DNA of 64,000 nucleotides from Oscillatoria sp. SIO1A7 (GTDB lineage: Bacteria; Cyanobacteriota; Cyanobacteriia; Cyanobacteriales; Laspinemataceae), in the NCBI GenBank assembly GCA_010672965.1, contig JAAHFN010000009.1, forward strand, positions 194,682-258,681, read 5' to 3'. The number at the start of each line of letters is the position of its first letter. Position 1 is the stretch's first letter. Below, one piece after another: positions 43,816-53,802 of this stretch. Both the position numbers and the translations under genes were made by a program. The notes below the pieces were generated by a model. The model made no database searches, was not told where the DNA came from, and saw only the letters and a list, made by a program, of their open reading frames with translations.

Positions 43816-45616
43816 GGGATGGCCGCAGGAGACGAGCCAAGAAGATGACGAACTTCTCAAGCCGTTACGCTTGTTGTTCGATCGCGTGCAGTTGTCGGAT
43901 CGCGATCGGGAAGAAAAACACCACTACTGGCCAGCGATCGCAATAGCCGACGAAGAGCCAGAAATCCCCTATCCCCAAAGCGAGCGATCGAAGCCAGAAA
44001 AACTAGAAGAACTGAAAGCTAGCGTCAAATCTGCTTTAGAGTCGTTAAACGCGGAAGACTGGCAAAACCTCTCTCTGCTAGGGCTAATTCTGGAAAAATT
44101 TGGTTCTTATCTGAGTTGGGGAGAATCGGACGTGGCCTTAGCAGATATGGCCAGAAGTATCGGAGCGGTGGCGGCGGCTCTAGCCCACAACCCGAATGCA
44201 AAGGAACTCAGTTTAATCGCCGGAGATTTATCGGGAATTCAGAAATTCATCTATACGATTTCCTCGGACGGCGCTCTCAAATCCCTGCGCGCCCGCAGCT
44301 TTTATCTGGAGTTGGTCGTAGAAGAATTAGTGCAGCAACTCTTGGAAGCGCTAGAGTTACCTCGCACGAATGTTATTTACGCTGGCGGCGGCAACTTATA
44401 CCTGCTGGCACCGGCGAGAGAGGAAACCAAAACTGCGGTAAACCAAGTCCGCCAGCAGTTTAATCAATGGCTCCGGGAAGAGTTTCAAGGCAAAATATTT
44501 CTCGCTCTGGATTGTTTGGAGTTTGAGAGCAAAGATGTTTCTGGGACAAAATTTGCCGATCGCTGGTCGGAGGCAACCAAGAATCTCGCCGGACAGAAGT
44601 CTCGCAAATTTGCCGATCGGCTTGAGGATTTCCTGAAACCGCGTCAAGCCCACGAACCCTGTCGCGTCTGCCATCGGGATGATGTGGAAAATTTGAAACC
44701 TTTGAAACAAGACGAAGCGGATTCGGCTCTGGCTTGCGGTACTTGTCGGCGGATGTTTGAGTTGGGCGGCCAGCTTTTGAAAGTAAAGGCTATTGTGCGA
44801 TCGCACCAAAAACCAACAGAGCGGGACAACACGCCCTATCTGAAAATTGAATTGCCTGCTGTAGGGGAACGCGGGGCTAAGACAACTTACTATTTCTTCT
44901 TCGATACCGATAAGCCCATAGTTCCAGAGTCCGATACTGTATTATTAGTAAATAACTGGAACTTAGAAACCTATCGCCTCCCTTCTTTCCACAATCCCGT
45001 GCCTCTGCTGCTGGGTCAGTACGGCAAGGGCAGTGAAGTAGAACAGGGTTTTATGTCCGGTGGCGAGATGGCAGAGAAAGCCGAAGGTATTGCCCGACTT
45101 GGCTATCTGCGGATGGACGTAGATCGACTGGGATTGATTTTTGCCCGAGGTTTGGGAGAAAGTCAGACTTTACCGCGACTGGCCGGACTTTCCCGCCAGA
45201 TGAGTTATTTCTTTAAGGTCTATCTCAATAGTTTGGCAGAAAAGCGCAACTGCAATATGCCAAAAAATCTTAAAAGACTGACTGCGAGCGATCGCCGGAA
45301 TCTCTTATTTATATATGCTGGGGGAGACGACCTTTTTGTAACCGGCGCTTGGAACGAAGTAGTAGAATTTGCTTTTGACATTTACCAATGCTTCCGCGCC
45401 TACGCGGGAGGCAATCCCGATATTACTATATCTGGCGGTATCGAAATTGTCGGACCGAAGTATCCCCTCTATCAAGCAGCCGACGAATCTGGCGATGCCG
45501 AGCATAGTGCCAAGGATAACGGTCGAGACAGCTTGGGCTTGTTCGGTGAGGCGTTTAAGTGGGCAGAATGGCTCGGGCAGGCAAATAAGAAGCTAATTAA
45601 GTCACGATACTATTAA
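43742..45616 (+). pseudogene. cas10: Truncated Cas10/Csm1, type III CRISPR polymerase-like subunit
   Basis: Frame of 624 residues, recognisable from about 43815 (LLKPLRLLFDRVQLSDRDREEKHHYWPAI). Csm1 landmarks: LIAGDLSGIQKFIYTISS with LRARSFYLEL, a four-Cys zinc site (CRVC, CGTC), and the GGDD palm motif at about residues 527-530 (IYAGGDDLFV), then GLFGEAFKWAEWL. The N-terminal HD nuclease domain is missing, replaced by an antitoxin-gene fragment. The C-terminus stops at a junction with a transposase remnant. The only start for this frame is a TTG inside the other gene. The palm residues needed for cyclic oligoadenylate synthesis are intact, but no Csm2-5 partners are present, so it is probably dead. 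Confidence 0.85.
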
Positions 45617-46519
45617 TCGCCTGCTGAAAAAATTACTCCTCGATTACTTTGGGAAAATGTCAAAGACTTGGAGACTTCAGAAAATGGTCAAATTATTTTT
45701 GACGATACGGTTTTAAACAAAAAATATTCTCAAAAAATATAATTAGTCAGGAGACAGTACAGTGGCAACGAACATAAGGTAATCAAAGTAATTAAAGTAG
45801 TTAATTGTGTTTATTTCAATCCAGAAACAGATAAATTTTGGATTATTGATTATAGAATTTACGATCCAGATGGAGACGGAAAAAGCAAGATAAATCATGT
45901 AGAAGATATGCTGGGCAGTCTCTTTTACCAGAAAAATTACCTTTTAGTACGGTGTTAATGGACAGTTGGTATGCCACAACAAAATTAATGTTAATGCTAG
46001 ATAAATTAAAAAAATATTATTCCCCTTTAAAAAAGAATCGTTTAGTCGATGACACCGGTGGCTCAAAAGAATATAAAAGAATTGAAAATCTTATCTGGAG
46101 TCAGACAGAGTTAAAAACAGGCAAAGAAATCAAAATAAAAAAAATTCCCAAAGATAATAAGGTGAAACTATTCCGAGTATTTGTTTCTACCAACAGAACG
46201 GAATATATCGCTACTAACGATATATCTCAAGACTCTACGAACGATGTAAAAAAAATCTGTAGCATCCGTGTTCTGGGTTGAGGAGTTTCACCGCGAAATA
46301 AAGCAATTGACAAGTATAGAGAAGTGTCAGTGTAGGAAGGCAAGGCTTCAAAGAAATCATATAGGAGCTGCCATGTTGGTTTGGGTAAAACTAAAAGATT
46401 TAGCATACCAAACAAGCTCAACAATTTATTCTTTGAAGAAAGGATTGCTGAGTGATTACTTAACATATGAACTCAGAAACCCATCTATACCTATGACTTT
46501 AGTGTCAGCTCCGTTTTAG
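45617..46519 (+). pseudogene. Degraded DDE transposase (IS701/IS4-like)
   Basis: Begins abruptly after cas10: PRLLWENVKDLETSENGQIIFDDTVL, then an in-frame stop where Glu is expected, VRRQYSGNEHKVIK, FWIIDYRIYDPDGDGKSK; a frameshift near 45955; VLMDSWYATTKLMLMLDKL to STNRTEYIATNDISQDSTND; a second frameshift near 46280; EEFHREIKQLTSIEKCQCRKARLQRNHIG and DLAYQTSSTIYSLKKGLLSDYL. The N-terminal 60-80 residues and the left inverted repeat are missing. One nonsense and two frameshift changes show it is inactive. Confidence 0.88.
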
Positions 46520-46629
46520 CAGGATCGACAGGCCTGTATGCGGTTATTATTAAGAACTAACCCTAAACACATGATAATTTTAAGTTTAAAACAAGGCACT
46601 TTCTTTGTAAAAAGTCAAACTTATTTAAG

Positions 46630-46966
46630 ATGCGTTTGCCCTGGCTAATAGGCCAGCCCGACGGGACGTTTGCGATCGCCTCGGTAGAGTTTAAAAATGT
46701 CTTCCTGCGGATGGCAGGTAATGGCGTAACCGAAAAAAAACGGTCCCGGCGGCGGCACGGTCAATTGCCAGTTTGGTGTTGGCGCCTATGAGAAGTTCTA
46801 TATCGTTCCGCAGGACGAGGGCACCATCGCCATTGCTTCGCAGGCATTCCCAGGCGTCTTCCTGCGGATGGCAGGTAATGGGGTGACCGAACCAAGCGGT
46901 CCCGGGGGTGGCACGGTCAATTGCCAATTTGGCGTTGGCGCCTACGAGAAATTTAATTTAAAATAA
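46630..46966 (+). pseudogene. Beta-trefoil (fascin-like) repeat protein gene with an A8 frameshift
   Basis: Frame from the ATG at 46630 gives MRLPWLIGQPDGTFAIASVEFKNVFLRMAGNGV, then breaks at a run of eight A (46733-46740). With seven A it would continue as NGPGGGTVNCQFGVGAYEKFYIVPQDEGTIAIASQAFPGVFLRMAGNGVTEPSGPGGGTVNCQFGVGAYEKFNLK and stop at 46964-46966. Two repeats of about 50 residues are visible, a fascin-like beta-trefoil arrangement. A full trefoil needs three or more, so it is also short. The extra A could be a sequencing error. Confidence 0.65.
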
Positions 46967-46983
46967 CGGTACTGTAGTAGCTT

Positions 46984-47025
46984 GCCTGAATCCGCTGAAT
47001 CCGGCAATCAATGCCGGATTCAGGC
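46984..47025. terminator. Hairpin between the trefoil pseudogene and rsgA
   Basis: GCCTGAATCCG (46984-46994) pairs with 47015-47025; an alternative stem is GAATCCGGCA/TGCCGGATTC (46997-47006 with 47012-47021). No long T-run. It overlaps the rsgA stop codon. Confidence 0.5.
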
Positions 47026-48135
47026 TTCCCCAGAATCTTCTTCATGCAAATCTTCATGGAAATCCATAAGGTTTTGGTGCTGCCTGCGACGGGAGATGCG
47101 GCGATACTTCTTTGTCTCTAGCTTCGGTTCGTACTCGCGCTTGCCAGACCTTTTGGTTTTAAGCTTTTGGTTGGTTTCGGCAACTGCTTGTTGTCGCAAA
47201 GTATCTTCGCGGGCGATCGCCTCTTCGAGCAATTGCAGGTATAGCTCGTAGCGTTCCCAATCCCCTCGCACCGCACAATTGGGCTCGTCTCGATGCAGGC
47301 AATCGCTAAACTGGCAGCTAAGATTAGTCAGTTTATAGCGGGCTTCGGGAAAACAATGGGCTAATGCTAAGGGCGAGCAGTCCAATTCCGGGCGATCGAA
47401 ACCGGGGGTATCCGCCAAAAGTCCGCCACCGGGCAAATCGAACAATTCCACATGCCGAGTAGTATGGCGACCCCGACCCAATTTCCCAGACACTTCACCC
47501 ACCCGCAACTGGAGAGTAGGAATTAGGAGATTAATTAAACTAGATTTGCCTACTCCAGAAGGACCAGATATGACAGTAATTCTATTCTGGAGTCGGGAAC
47601 TGAGGATATCGACTCCGAAACCAGTTTGGACGCTGATAAATATAGGATCGTAGCCCCAGGTGCGAAGTCTCTCCTGCCAATACTGCCGCTCTTCGAAGGA
47701 GGCAAGATCGCTTTTATTGAGGCTGATGCTTACTTCTAAACCTGCGGACTCCGCTTTGATTAAGAAGCGAGAAATTTGGTTGGGGTCCGCCATAGGATCG
47801 ACTAGGGCAAAGACCAATAATATATGGTTGGCATTGGCGACAGGGGGACGGTCTAGTTCGGTCTGGCGGGGGAAAACCCAACCGATCGCCCCTCTTTCCC
47901 CTTCCCAGTCTGGTTCTTCTACCAGAACCCGATCGCCCGCCCGCACTGCCAGACCCATTTTTTTCAACCGCGATCGCCGAGTGCAAAGGAGAGTAGAACA
48001 GGACCGAGTTCCCGGCCGAGTAAGAGGTGCGTCTAAGCGCACCTTATAATAATTTGCTTGTACTGCCAGCACTGTCCCCGCAACCTGACAGCTATTGTCA
48101 GCTTCGGTGTCTTTATTTTCTGGAGTCCTACTCAT
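47020..48135 (-). CDS. rsgA: Ribosome small-subunit-dependent GTPase A
   Basis: 371 residues from the ATG at 48135. OB-fold at the N-terminus, circularly permuted GTPase: NKSDL (G4) precedes the P-loop GPSGVGKSSL (G1) and DTPGF (G3). A zinc site CxxxxCxH(x5)C sits in CQFSDCLHRDEPNCAV. It aids 30S maturation and releases RbfA. A longer frame from 48264 would overlap tusA and is not used. Start and tusA stop overlap by 4 bp. Last gene of the grpE-dnaK-dnaJ-tusA-rsgA run. Confidence 0.95.
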   Translation of the reverse strand: MSRTPENKDTEADNSCQVAGTVLAVQANYYKVRLDAPLTRPGTRSCSTLLCTRRSRLKKMGLAVRAGDRVLVEEPDWEGERGAIGWVFPRQTELDRPPVANANHILLVFALVDPMADPNQISRFLIKAESAGLEVSISLNKSDLASFEERQYWQERLRTWGYDPIFISVQTGFGVDILSSRLQNRITVISGPSGVGKSSLINLLIPTLQLRVGEVSGKLGRGRHTTRHVELFDLPGGGLLADTPGFDRPELDCSPLALAHCFPEARYKLTNLSCQFSDCLHRDEPNCAVRGDWERYELYLQLLEEAIAREDTLRQQAVAETNQKLKTKRSGKREYEPKLETKKYRRISRRRQHQNLMDFHEDLHEEDSGEA

Positions 48136-48392
48136 GCCTGTGCGGCGGAACGTCGAACCTTGAGAGCAAAAAAGCCAGAGCGATCTTCTATTTCCGCGAT
48201 CGCGTGACCTTCCATTGCCAGACTGTCGGGCACTTGTTCTATAGGCTCTCCCGGATCCAGCCACAGTTCTAGCACTTGCCCCACTTCCATTTGCTCCAAG
48301 CGCAGTTTTGCCCGCACGAAGTTAATCGGGCAGGGAGTTCCCCGCAGATCTAGTCGAACGTCAGAAGTGGGGGAGGCAAAATTATTGGTCAC
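48132..48392 (-). CDS. TusA/SirA family sulfur-carrier protein
   Basis: 86 residues: [34 protein letters not shown] is the SirA/TusA fold, with the active Cys at C21 (the usual CPxP is CPIN here). Such proteins pass persulfide sulfur to tRNA thiolation and cofactor pathways. The GTG start overlaps the dnaJ stop (GTGA), and its own stop overlaps the rsgA start, indicating tight translational coupling. Confidence 0.88.
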   Translation of the reverse strand: MTNNFASPTSDVRLDLRGTPCPINFVRAKLRLEQMEVGQVLELWLDPGEPIEQVPDSLAMEGHAIAEIEDRSGFFALKVRRSAAQA

Positions 48393-49510
48393 TTGTTAAA
48401 AATCCCTCCCAAAAATCCTTTGCCCCCGTTGGCACCGCGATCGCCCTTGAGTTTTGCCAATTGCTCCAACAATTCCCGTTCGTCATTGCCGACCTTTTTC
48501 GGGATTTCCACATTTACTGTAATCAGATGATCTCCTCGGCTCACTTGATTGCCCAGGCGAGGCACGCCCTTATTTTGTAAAGTCAGTACCGTATTCGGTT
48601 GCGTTCCCGGCTCGACGGTCACTTCTGTCGGGCCATCTACCGTATTCACTTCCAGGCGACTGCCTAAAATTGCCTGTAGATAGCTAATCTTGATACCCGA
48701 TAGAATATTTATTCCATCCCGCTCGAACTCGGAATCCTCATTAACAAACAGATAAACGTATAAGTCTCCTGCTGGACCTCCATACTTTCCTGCATCTCCT
48801 TCTCCCGAGACACGCAGGCGGGTGCCATTATCTACTCCAGCCGGCACGGTAATTTTTAGTTTCTTCTTCTCTTGCTTGCTACCCGTGCCTCCACAAGTAG
48901 GACATTTCTCTTCAATTATTTGCCCAGTACCGTTGCAGGTGGGACAAGTGGATACCTGAGTAAAGCTCCCGAAGGGAGTACGGGTAGCCCGTCGCACTTG
49001 ACCCGTACCGCCACAAGTCGAGCAGGTTTGGGGTCTAGTCCCCGGTTTTGCTCCCGTGCCGCCACAGGTATCGCAGGTTTCTGTGTGGCTGATGCGGATT
49101 TCTTTTTCACCGCCAAATATAGCTTCTCTAAATTCTAGTTTCAGATCCAGACGCAAATCGTCGCCTCGAATCGGGCCTCTAGTTCTGGTTCTCTGTTGGC
49201 CCGACATCCCAAAGCCACTGAAGAAGGTTTCAAAGATGTCTGCAAAGCTATCGCCTATATCCCCAAATCCCGGACCTCCGGCAGCACCGCCTGCTACTCC
49301 TGCTTCGCCAAAGCGATCGTACCGAGCCCGCATTTCTGGTTCTGATAGAACTTCATAAGCGCGGTTAATTTCTTTGAAGCGATCCTCAGCACCCTCTTCT
49401 TTGTTGACGTCTGGGTGATACTTGCGTGCTAGCCGACGGTAGGCACGCTTAAGCTCATCTTTGTCTGCCTCGCGAGAGACACCAAGAATTTCATAGTAGT
49501 CGCGGGCCAT
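48389..49510 (-). CDS. dnaJ: Chaperone DnaJ (type I Hsp40)
   Basis: 373 residues. J-domain with HPD at 32-34, Gly/Phe-rich linker ([24 protein letters not shown]), four CxxCxGxG zinc repeats ([32 protein letters not shown]) and the C-terminal substrate-binding domains. It delivers clients to DnaK and stimulates its ATPase. It follows dnaK by 172 bp on the same strand. Confidence 0.98.
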   Translation of the reverse strand: MARDYYEILGVSREADKDELKRAYRRLARKYHPDVNKEEGAEDRFKEINRAYEVLSEPEMRARYDRFGEAGVAGGAAGGPGFGDIGDSFADIFETFFSGFGMSGQQRTRTRGPIRGDDLRLDLKLEFREAIFGGEKEIRISHTETCDTCGGTGAKPGTRPQTCSTCGGTGQVRRATRTPFGSFTQVSTCPTCNGTGQIIEEKCPTCGGTGSKQEKKKLKITVPAGVDNGTRLRVSGEGDAGKYGGPAGDLYVYLFVNEDSEFERDGINILSGIKISYLQAILGSRLEVNTVDGPTEVTVEPGTQPNTVLTLQNKGVPRLGNQVSRGDHLITVNVEIPKKVGNDERELLEQLAKLKGDRGANGGKGFLGGIFNK

Positions 49511-49682
49511 AAAGCGCTTCTGGGGTAATAAAAAACAAAAATGGAATTTATTTGATTTAGCTGGTCTTGGTAACCAGGATTTATAAACACCTAAAACACC
49601 TAATTGTTTTCTGGTGCTTATTTTCTGGCAGTTACTTTTGTTATGGTAGCTACTTTTGTGATAGCAGCAGTCTCAAACGGTC

Positions 49683-51572
49683 CTATTCGCCTTTTGATTC
49701 GGCTTCCTCCGAGGATTTGGCAGGGCTTTGGGCAACCTCCTTTTGTTGCTCCTCGGGTGGATTTTGCTCTTTTTCGGCAGCAATCCCCACCGAGAATAGG
49801 GTTTCCTGCAAGGCCGACATTTTGTAGCGCAGGTCCGAAACTCCTATATTGGGGTCGGCGATCGCTGCCTTTAACGCTGCTGCCTTTTCCCTAATTTCTA
49901 CCTTTAGCTCCTTATCGAGCATCCCGGCATTTTCCTTGACCTTAGCTCCTAAATTATAGAATATGCTTGCCGCATCGTTCTTCAGTTCCGCAATTTTTTG
50001 CACCGCCGCATCTGCCTCTGCAAACTCCTCGGCGTCCCGGCGCATTTGTTCGACTTCCTCCGGGCTCAACCCTCCCGTGTTAGTAATTTCAATACTTTGA
50101 GCCATACCGCTGCCCTGGTCTTCTGCGGATACATTGAGAATCCCATTGGCATCGATTTCAAATGTCACTTCAATTTGAGGCGTCCCCCGAGGGGCTGGAG
50201 GGATTCCCGTTAGCAGGAATCGGCCCAAGCTCTTATTGTCCTTGGCCATTGCCCGCTCCCCTTGTAGGACATGGATTTCCACGGTATTTTGGTTGTCTAT
50301 GGCCGTGGAAAATGCCTCAAAGCGGCTGCTGGGAATCGTGGTATTGCGATCGATAATTTTGGTAAACACCCCACCCAGGGTCTCCAGTCCCAAAGATAGA
50401 GGAGTTACGTCCAGGAGCAGAACGTCTGTCACCTCGCCGCCCAAAACCCCTCCTTGAATGCCTGCCCCTATGGCCACTGCTTCATCGGGATTTACATTAG
50501 CGTCGGGTTCTTTGCCGCCGAAATAATTTTTAATGGCTTCTTGAACTGCTGGTATTCGGGTCGAGCCTCCCACCAAAATAATGCGATCGATACCATCTTC
50601 TTCGAGTCCGGCATCTTTGAGCGCTTGACTAACCGGCTCCATTGTATTTGCCACCAACTCCTCGACCAGCTCTTCAAATTTGCTGCGGGTCAGCTCCATT
50701 TCCAGGTTTTTAGGCCCTGTATCGTCGGCGCTGATAAAAGGCAAGTTAATAACTGTGCTTTCTCGGTCCGATAGGTCTATCTTGGCTTGTTCTGCAGCTT
50801 CTCTAATTCGCTGCACCGCCATTTTATCCACCGACAGGTCAACCCCTTCCTCTATGCGGAATTGCTCTATCGTCCAATCGACCACGGAGTTATCGAAGTC
50901 ATCTCCCCCCAGGCGGTTGTTGCCTGCGGTTGCTTTTACTTCAAATATCCCGTCACCCAGTTGCAGTACCGATACGTCGAACGTTCCGCCTCCGAGGTCG
51001 AACACTAATACTTTTAGATCCTCGTCTTGTTTGTCCAACCCGTATGACAAAGCCGCTGCTGTAGGTTCGTTGATAATCCGCAGCACTTCTAAGCCCGCGA
51101 TCGCCCCTGCATCTTTAGTCGCTTGGCGTTGAGCATCGGTAAAATATGCCGGTACTGTGATAACCGCTTGGGTTACCTCTTCCCCCAGATAATTTTCAGC
51201 TTCGATCTTGAGTTTTTGCAGGATCATCGCCGAAACTTCTTGAGTCGTGTATTGAGTGCCCCGGATTTCTACATCCACTGTATTGTCCTTACCCTCAACA
51301 CAGGTATAGGGAATCCGCTCCCGTTCTTCTTCCGTATCTTCCCAGCGGCGGCCAATAAAGCGTTTGATGCTATAAACCGTATTTTCAGCATTAGTTACGG
51401 CTTGTCGCTTTGCCAGTTGCCCGACCAATCGGCTGCCATTTTTGGCAAATCCCACGATACTCGGCGTGGTTCGCCCGCCCTCTGAGTTGGGCATCACGAT
51501 TGGTTTGCCGCCTTCCAAGACAGAAACACAACTATTAGTAGTGCCCAGATCGATGCCAATAACTTTTCCCAT
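49683..51572 (-). CDS. dnaK: Chaperone DnaK (Hsp70)
   Basis: 629 residues, full length: [58 protein letters not shown], substrate-binding domain [23 protein letters not shown], and an acidic C-terminal tail with Glu/Gln. Position next to grpE and dnaJ suggests the main housekeeping copy (cyanobacterial DnaK2 type), though cyanobacteria usually have several. A MITE separates it from grpE. Confidence 0.98.
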   Translation of the reverse strand: MGKVIGIDLGTTNSCVSVLEGGKPIVMPNSEGGRTTPSIVGFAKNGSRLVGQLAKRQAVTNAENTVYSIKRFIGRRWEDTEEERERIPYTCVEGKDNTVDVEIRGTQYTTQEVSAMILQKLKIEAENYLGEEVTQAVITVPAYFTDAQRQATKDAGAIAGLEVLRIINEPTAAALSYGLDKQDEDLKVLVFDLGGGTFDVSVLQLGDGIFEVKATAGNNRLGGDDFDNSVVDWTIEQFRIEEGVDLSVDKMAVQRIREAAEQAKIDLSDRESTVINLPFISADDTGPKNLEMELTRSKFEELVEELVANTMEPVSQALKDAGLEEDGIDRIILVGGSTRIPAVQEAIKNYFGGKEPDANVNPDEAVAIGAGIQGGVLGGEVTDVLLLDVTPLSLGLETLGGVFTKIIDRNTTIPSSRFEAFSTAIDNQNTVEIHVLQGERAMAKDNKSLGRFLLTGIPPAPRGTPQIEVTFEIDANGILNVSAEDQGSGMAQSIEITNTGGLSPEEVEQMRRDAEEFAEADAAVQKIAELKNDAASIFYNLGAKVKENAGMLDKELKVEIREKAAALKAAIADPNIGVSDLRYKMSALQETLFSVGIAAEKEQNPPEEQQKEVAQSPAKSSEEAESKGE

Positions 51573-51936
51573 AGCGGTTTGGCGCTTGTGCCTTGGTTTG
51601 GATTTGCTATAAGTTTCGCTCTAGAAATATTTCTAACCCATCTTTAGGACCGGCGTATGGTCTTTCTCTAGCCCAGGACAGGCCATACGCTGGGACTATT
51701 TAAATAGGACTTACGCAAAATATCCAGATATAGTGTTTTGTAGGGGCTTTTCCCGAGCGTGGTTGCCCCGTTAGTAGAGTCTATGCGTAAGTCCTATTAA
51801 AGTTGATTATTTTTTGGAATCTCCTAAATTATTGTAGAAAACTTTAGAAAATTTTAGATAGAGCCGCACCCGAGTCCGGATTTTCCTAGCATTCCGCCCT
51901 CCAGACTTAGACGCGGCCCCATACTTGGGAGCCCTT
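51573..51936. mobile_element. grpE-dnaK spacer with a MITE at 51706-51795
   Basis: The MITE ends are AGGACTTACGCA (51706-51717) and TGCGTAAGTCCT (51784-51795), flanked by TTAAA on both sides (51700-51704 and 51797-51801), one base away from each end. No gene is in the spacer. No CIRCE element was seen, so HrcA control is not evident. Confidence 0.88.
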
Positions 51937-52704
51937 TTATTCCGGAGATTCTTCCTGCTTTTCTTCTGGCTCGCTGGCGCTTTCCTCTGAGGTTACCACG
52001 GGTTCTGGAGCGGTCGCAACTTTAACCATCGCGTGGCGCAAAACGCGCTCCTTAAATATATAGCCCCGCATCAGTTCCTCGGTTACCGTGCCTTCGGGAT
52101 ACTCTGTAGTTGCATCCCGCATCACCGCTTCGTGAAAATTGGGGTCAAATGGCTCGCCTTTAGGATACATGGCCGACACTCCCAGGCGTTTCAGGCTATC
52201 CACCATTTGCTTATAGACGCTTTGGTAGCTCTTGTGGATGTTCTTTTCTCCATCGGTTTGGGGTTTTATCTGCGATCGCGCCCGCTCGAAATTATCCACA
52301 ACGGAGAGCAGCTCCTTGAGCGTGGCCGCTGTTGAAAGCATTCCCAATTCTTCTTTTTCTTTCTCGGTACGCCTGCGGTAGTTTTCAAAATCCGCTCCCA
52401 GACGGGCGTACTGATTTTTGATTTCTTCAAGCTGGCTCCCGAGCCTTTCTTGTTCTGCTTTTAGGGCCTCATTGTTCAGCATCAAGGCTTCTATGGCCAT
52501 TGGGTCAAAGAACTCCGCTTCGCTTGGCTCTACCGTTGCTGAGGCATTTGCCCCACTTGGCGCTTCTGGATTCGTCGGTTCCCGAGCGTCATCGGTTGCT
52601 GCTCTTTGCTCCACTTCCTCTCCCTCTTGTGAGGAAGTTCCTAATTCCTCGGAAGCGTCTGTTGTTTGGTTTTGCTCTTCTACTTGCTTTTCCTCTTCCA
52701 TCAT
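51937..52704 (-). CDS. grpE: Nucleotide exchange factor GrpE
   Basis: 255 residues from the ATG at 52704, preceded by AAGGGGAAG; a TTG three bases further out is also in frame. Acidic disordered N-terminus to about residue 80, coiled-coil region [28 protein letters not shown], and the C-terminal beta-domain [20 protein letters not shown] and [25 protein letters not shown]. It releases ADP from DnaK. First gene of the chaperone run. Confidence 0.97.
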   Translation of the reverse strand: MMEEEKQVEEQNQTTDASEELGTSSQEGEEVEQRAATDDAREPTNPEAPSGANASATVEPSEAEFFDPMAIEALMLNNEALKAEQERLGSQLEEIKNQYARLGADFENYRRRTEKEKEELGMLSTAATLKELLSVVDNFERARSQIKPQTDGEKNIHKSYQSVYKQMVDSLKRLGVSAMYPKGEPFDPNFHEAVMRDATTEYPEGTVTEELMRGYIFKERVLRHAMVKVATAPEPVVTSEESASEPEEKQEESPE

Positions 52705-53802
52705 CAAATCTTCCCCTTAGAGATAGGTTGGCTGCTTTTCCTCAAGTTACCACCAGACAAGCTTGGGACTGGCGCTCGGTCTCCTCACAATCGACACCCG
52801 ATACTACCTCTATGGTGCCAATTATCGGTCCCTCTTAATTAGCGCGCACGGGTTATCGCCCGTAAAAACGCCCCACCCCGCAACTGGCAATAATTTGGCC
52901 TAGAGTCCCAGCCTTTACCATACTATGCTGCGATCTATATTTCCAATAGCACCCTTATAGCAATAAGCGGTCAGGGGTCAGCGGTCAGGGGTCAGGGGTC
53001 AGCGTCAAAGTCTTACCATTAGGACTTACGCATTGACTCTATGAATAGGGGCGAGAGCTGCGCTGACCTTGCGGTGCGCGGGGGGATTGCCCCTACAAAT
53101 ACTAGATGTGGATAGTTTGCGTAAGTCCTGACAATTTTAAGCAAAAGCCGCGTTTTGATTCCTGTCAAACACCTTCATCAGTAGTGGTACACCACCTCAA
53201 ATTCCCGGCTGCTCTGGCCAGAGCAAGATTAGGCAGGAAGGGTATTTCCGACTGTGGCTGGCCTAAGATAGTATCATAAAGCTAGGCAAATTAGATATCT
53301 CGCAGTTAGGACCTGGTAAAATGGGGGGAAGACTATACCTACTGCCTACTTTGTTGCTGCCTATTTTTAAAAGCCCGAATCCACGTTGGCGACCCCCTTA
53401 GTATTGGCGTGCAGTAGAGCAATGCGATCGCGAGCAATACTATCGCGTCCATTGCGGCCCTTATATGCGATCGCATTGCTCTACTGCATACCCTTAAGCC
53501 TCCACCAGGGTTTATAGCGAGGAATTTAGCCCACAAACCCGCTCTCGATCGGCGATTTTGAGGATAAGTATCTCTGCCCCTCCTCAGATCGACATCCCTA
53601 TGCTCCCAAATTAAACTCCCAGGGATTTCCAAATAAATATTTCTCCATCGTTTCCTGTAGGACGGGCGTCCCGCCTGTCCCAGACCCAGGACAGGCGGGA
53701 CGCCCGTCCTACGAATTGGGTAATTTATTTCTTGGAATCCCCCCAGACAAGTGCCGGCTCTACAAAACAAGCGAACAAGCGAAAAATCTATCCCCATCTG
53801 CT
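52705..53802. repeat. 1.1-kb gene-free region between grpE and pilB
   Basis: Contains CAGGGGT heptamers (about 52970-53003), a MITE at 53021-53129 (flanks ACCAT and ACAAT), a perfect 22-bp inverted repeat starting TGCAGTAGAGCAATGCGATC (53410-53431 with 53467-53488), and a 23-bp perfect GTAGGACGGGCG hairpin (53658-53680 with 53691-53713). Bases 53690-53739 duplicate 35184-35233 in inverse orientation. Confidence 0.85.

Noticed and set aside
51573-52760. CIRCE/HrcA operator near grpE or dnaK
   Set aside because: No TTAGCACTC-N9-GAGTGCTAA-like sequence found.
53339-53797. Minus-strand frame of 152 codons before pilB
   Set aside because: Made of GTAGGACGGGCG and other repeats (RRTGVPPVLG is the typical translated repeat).
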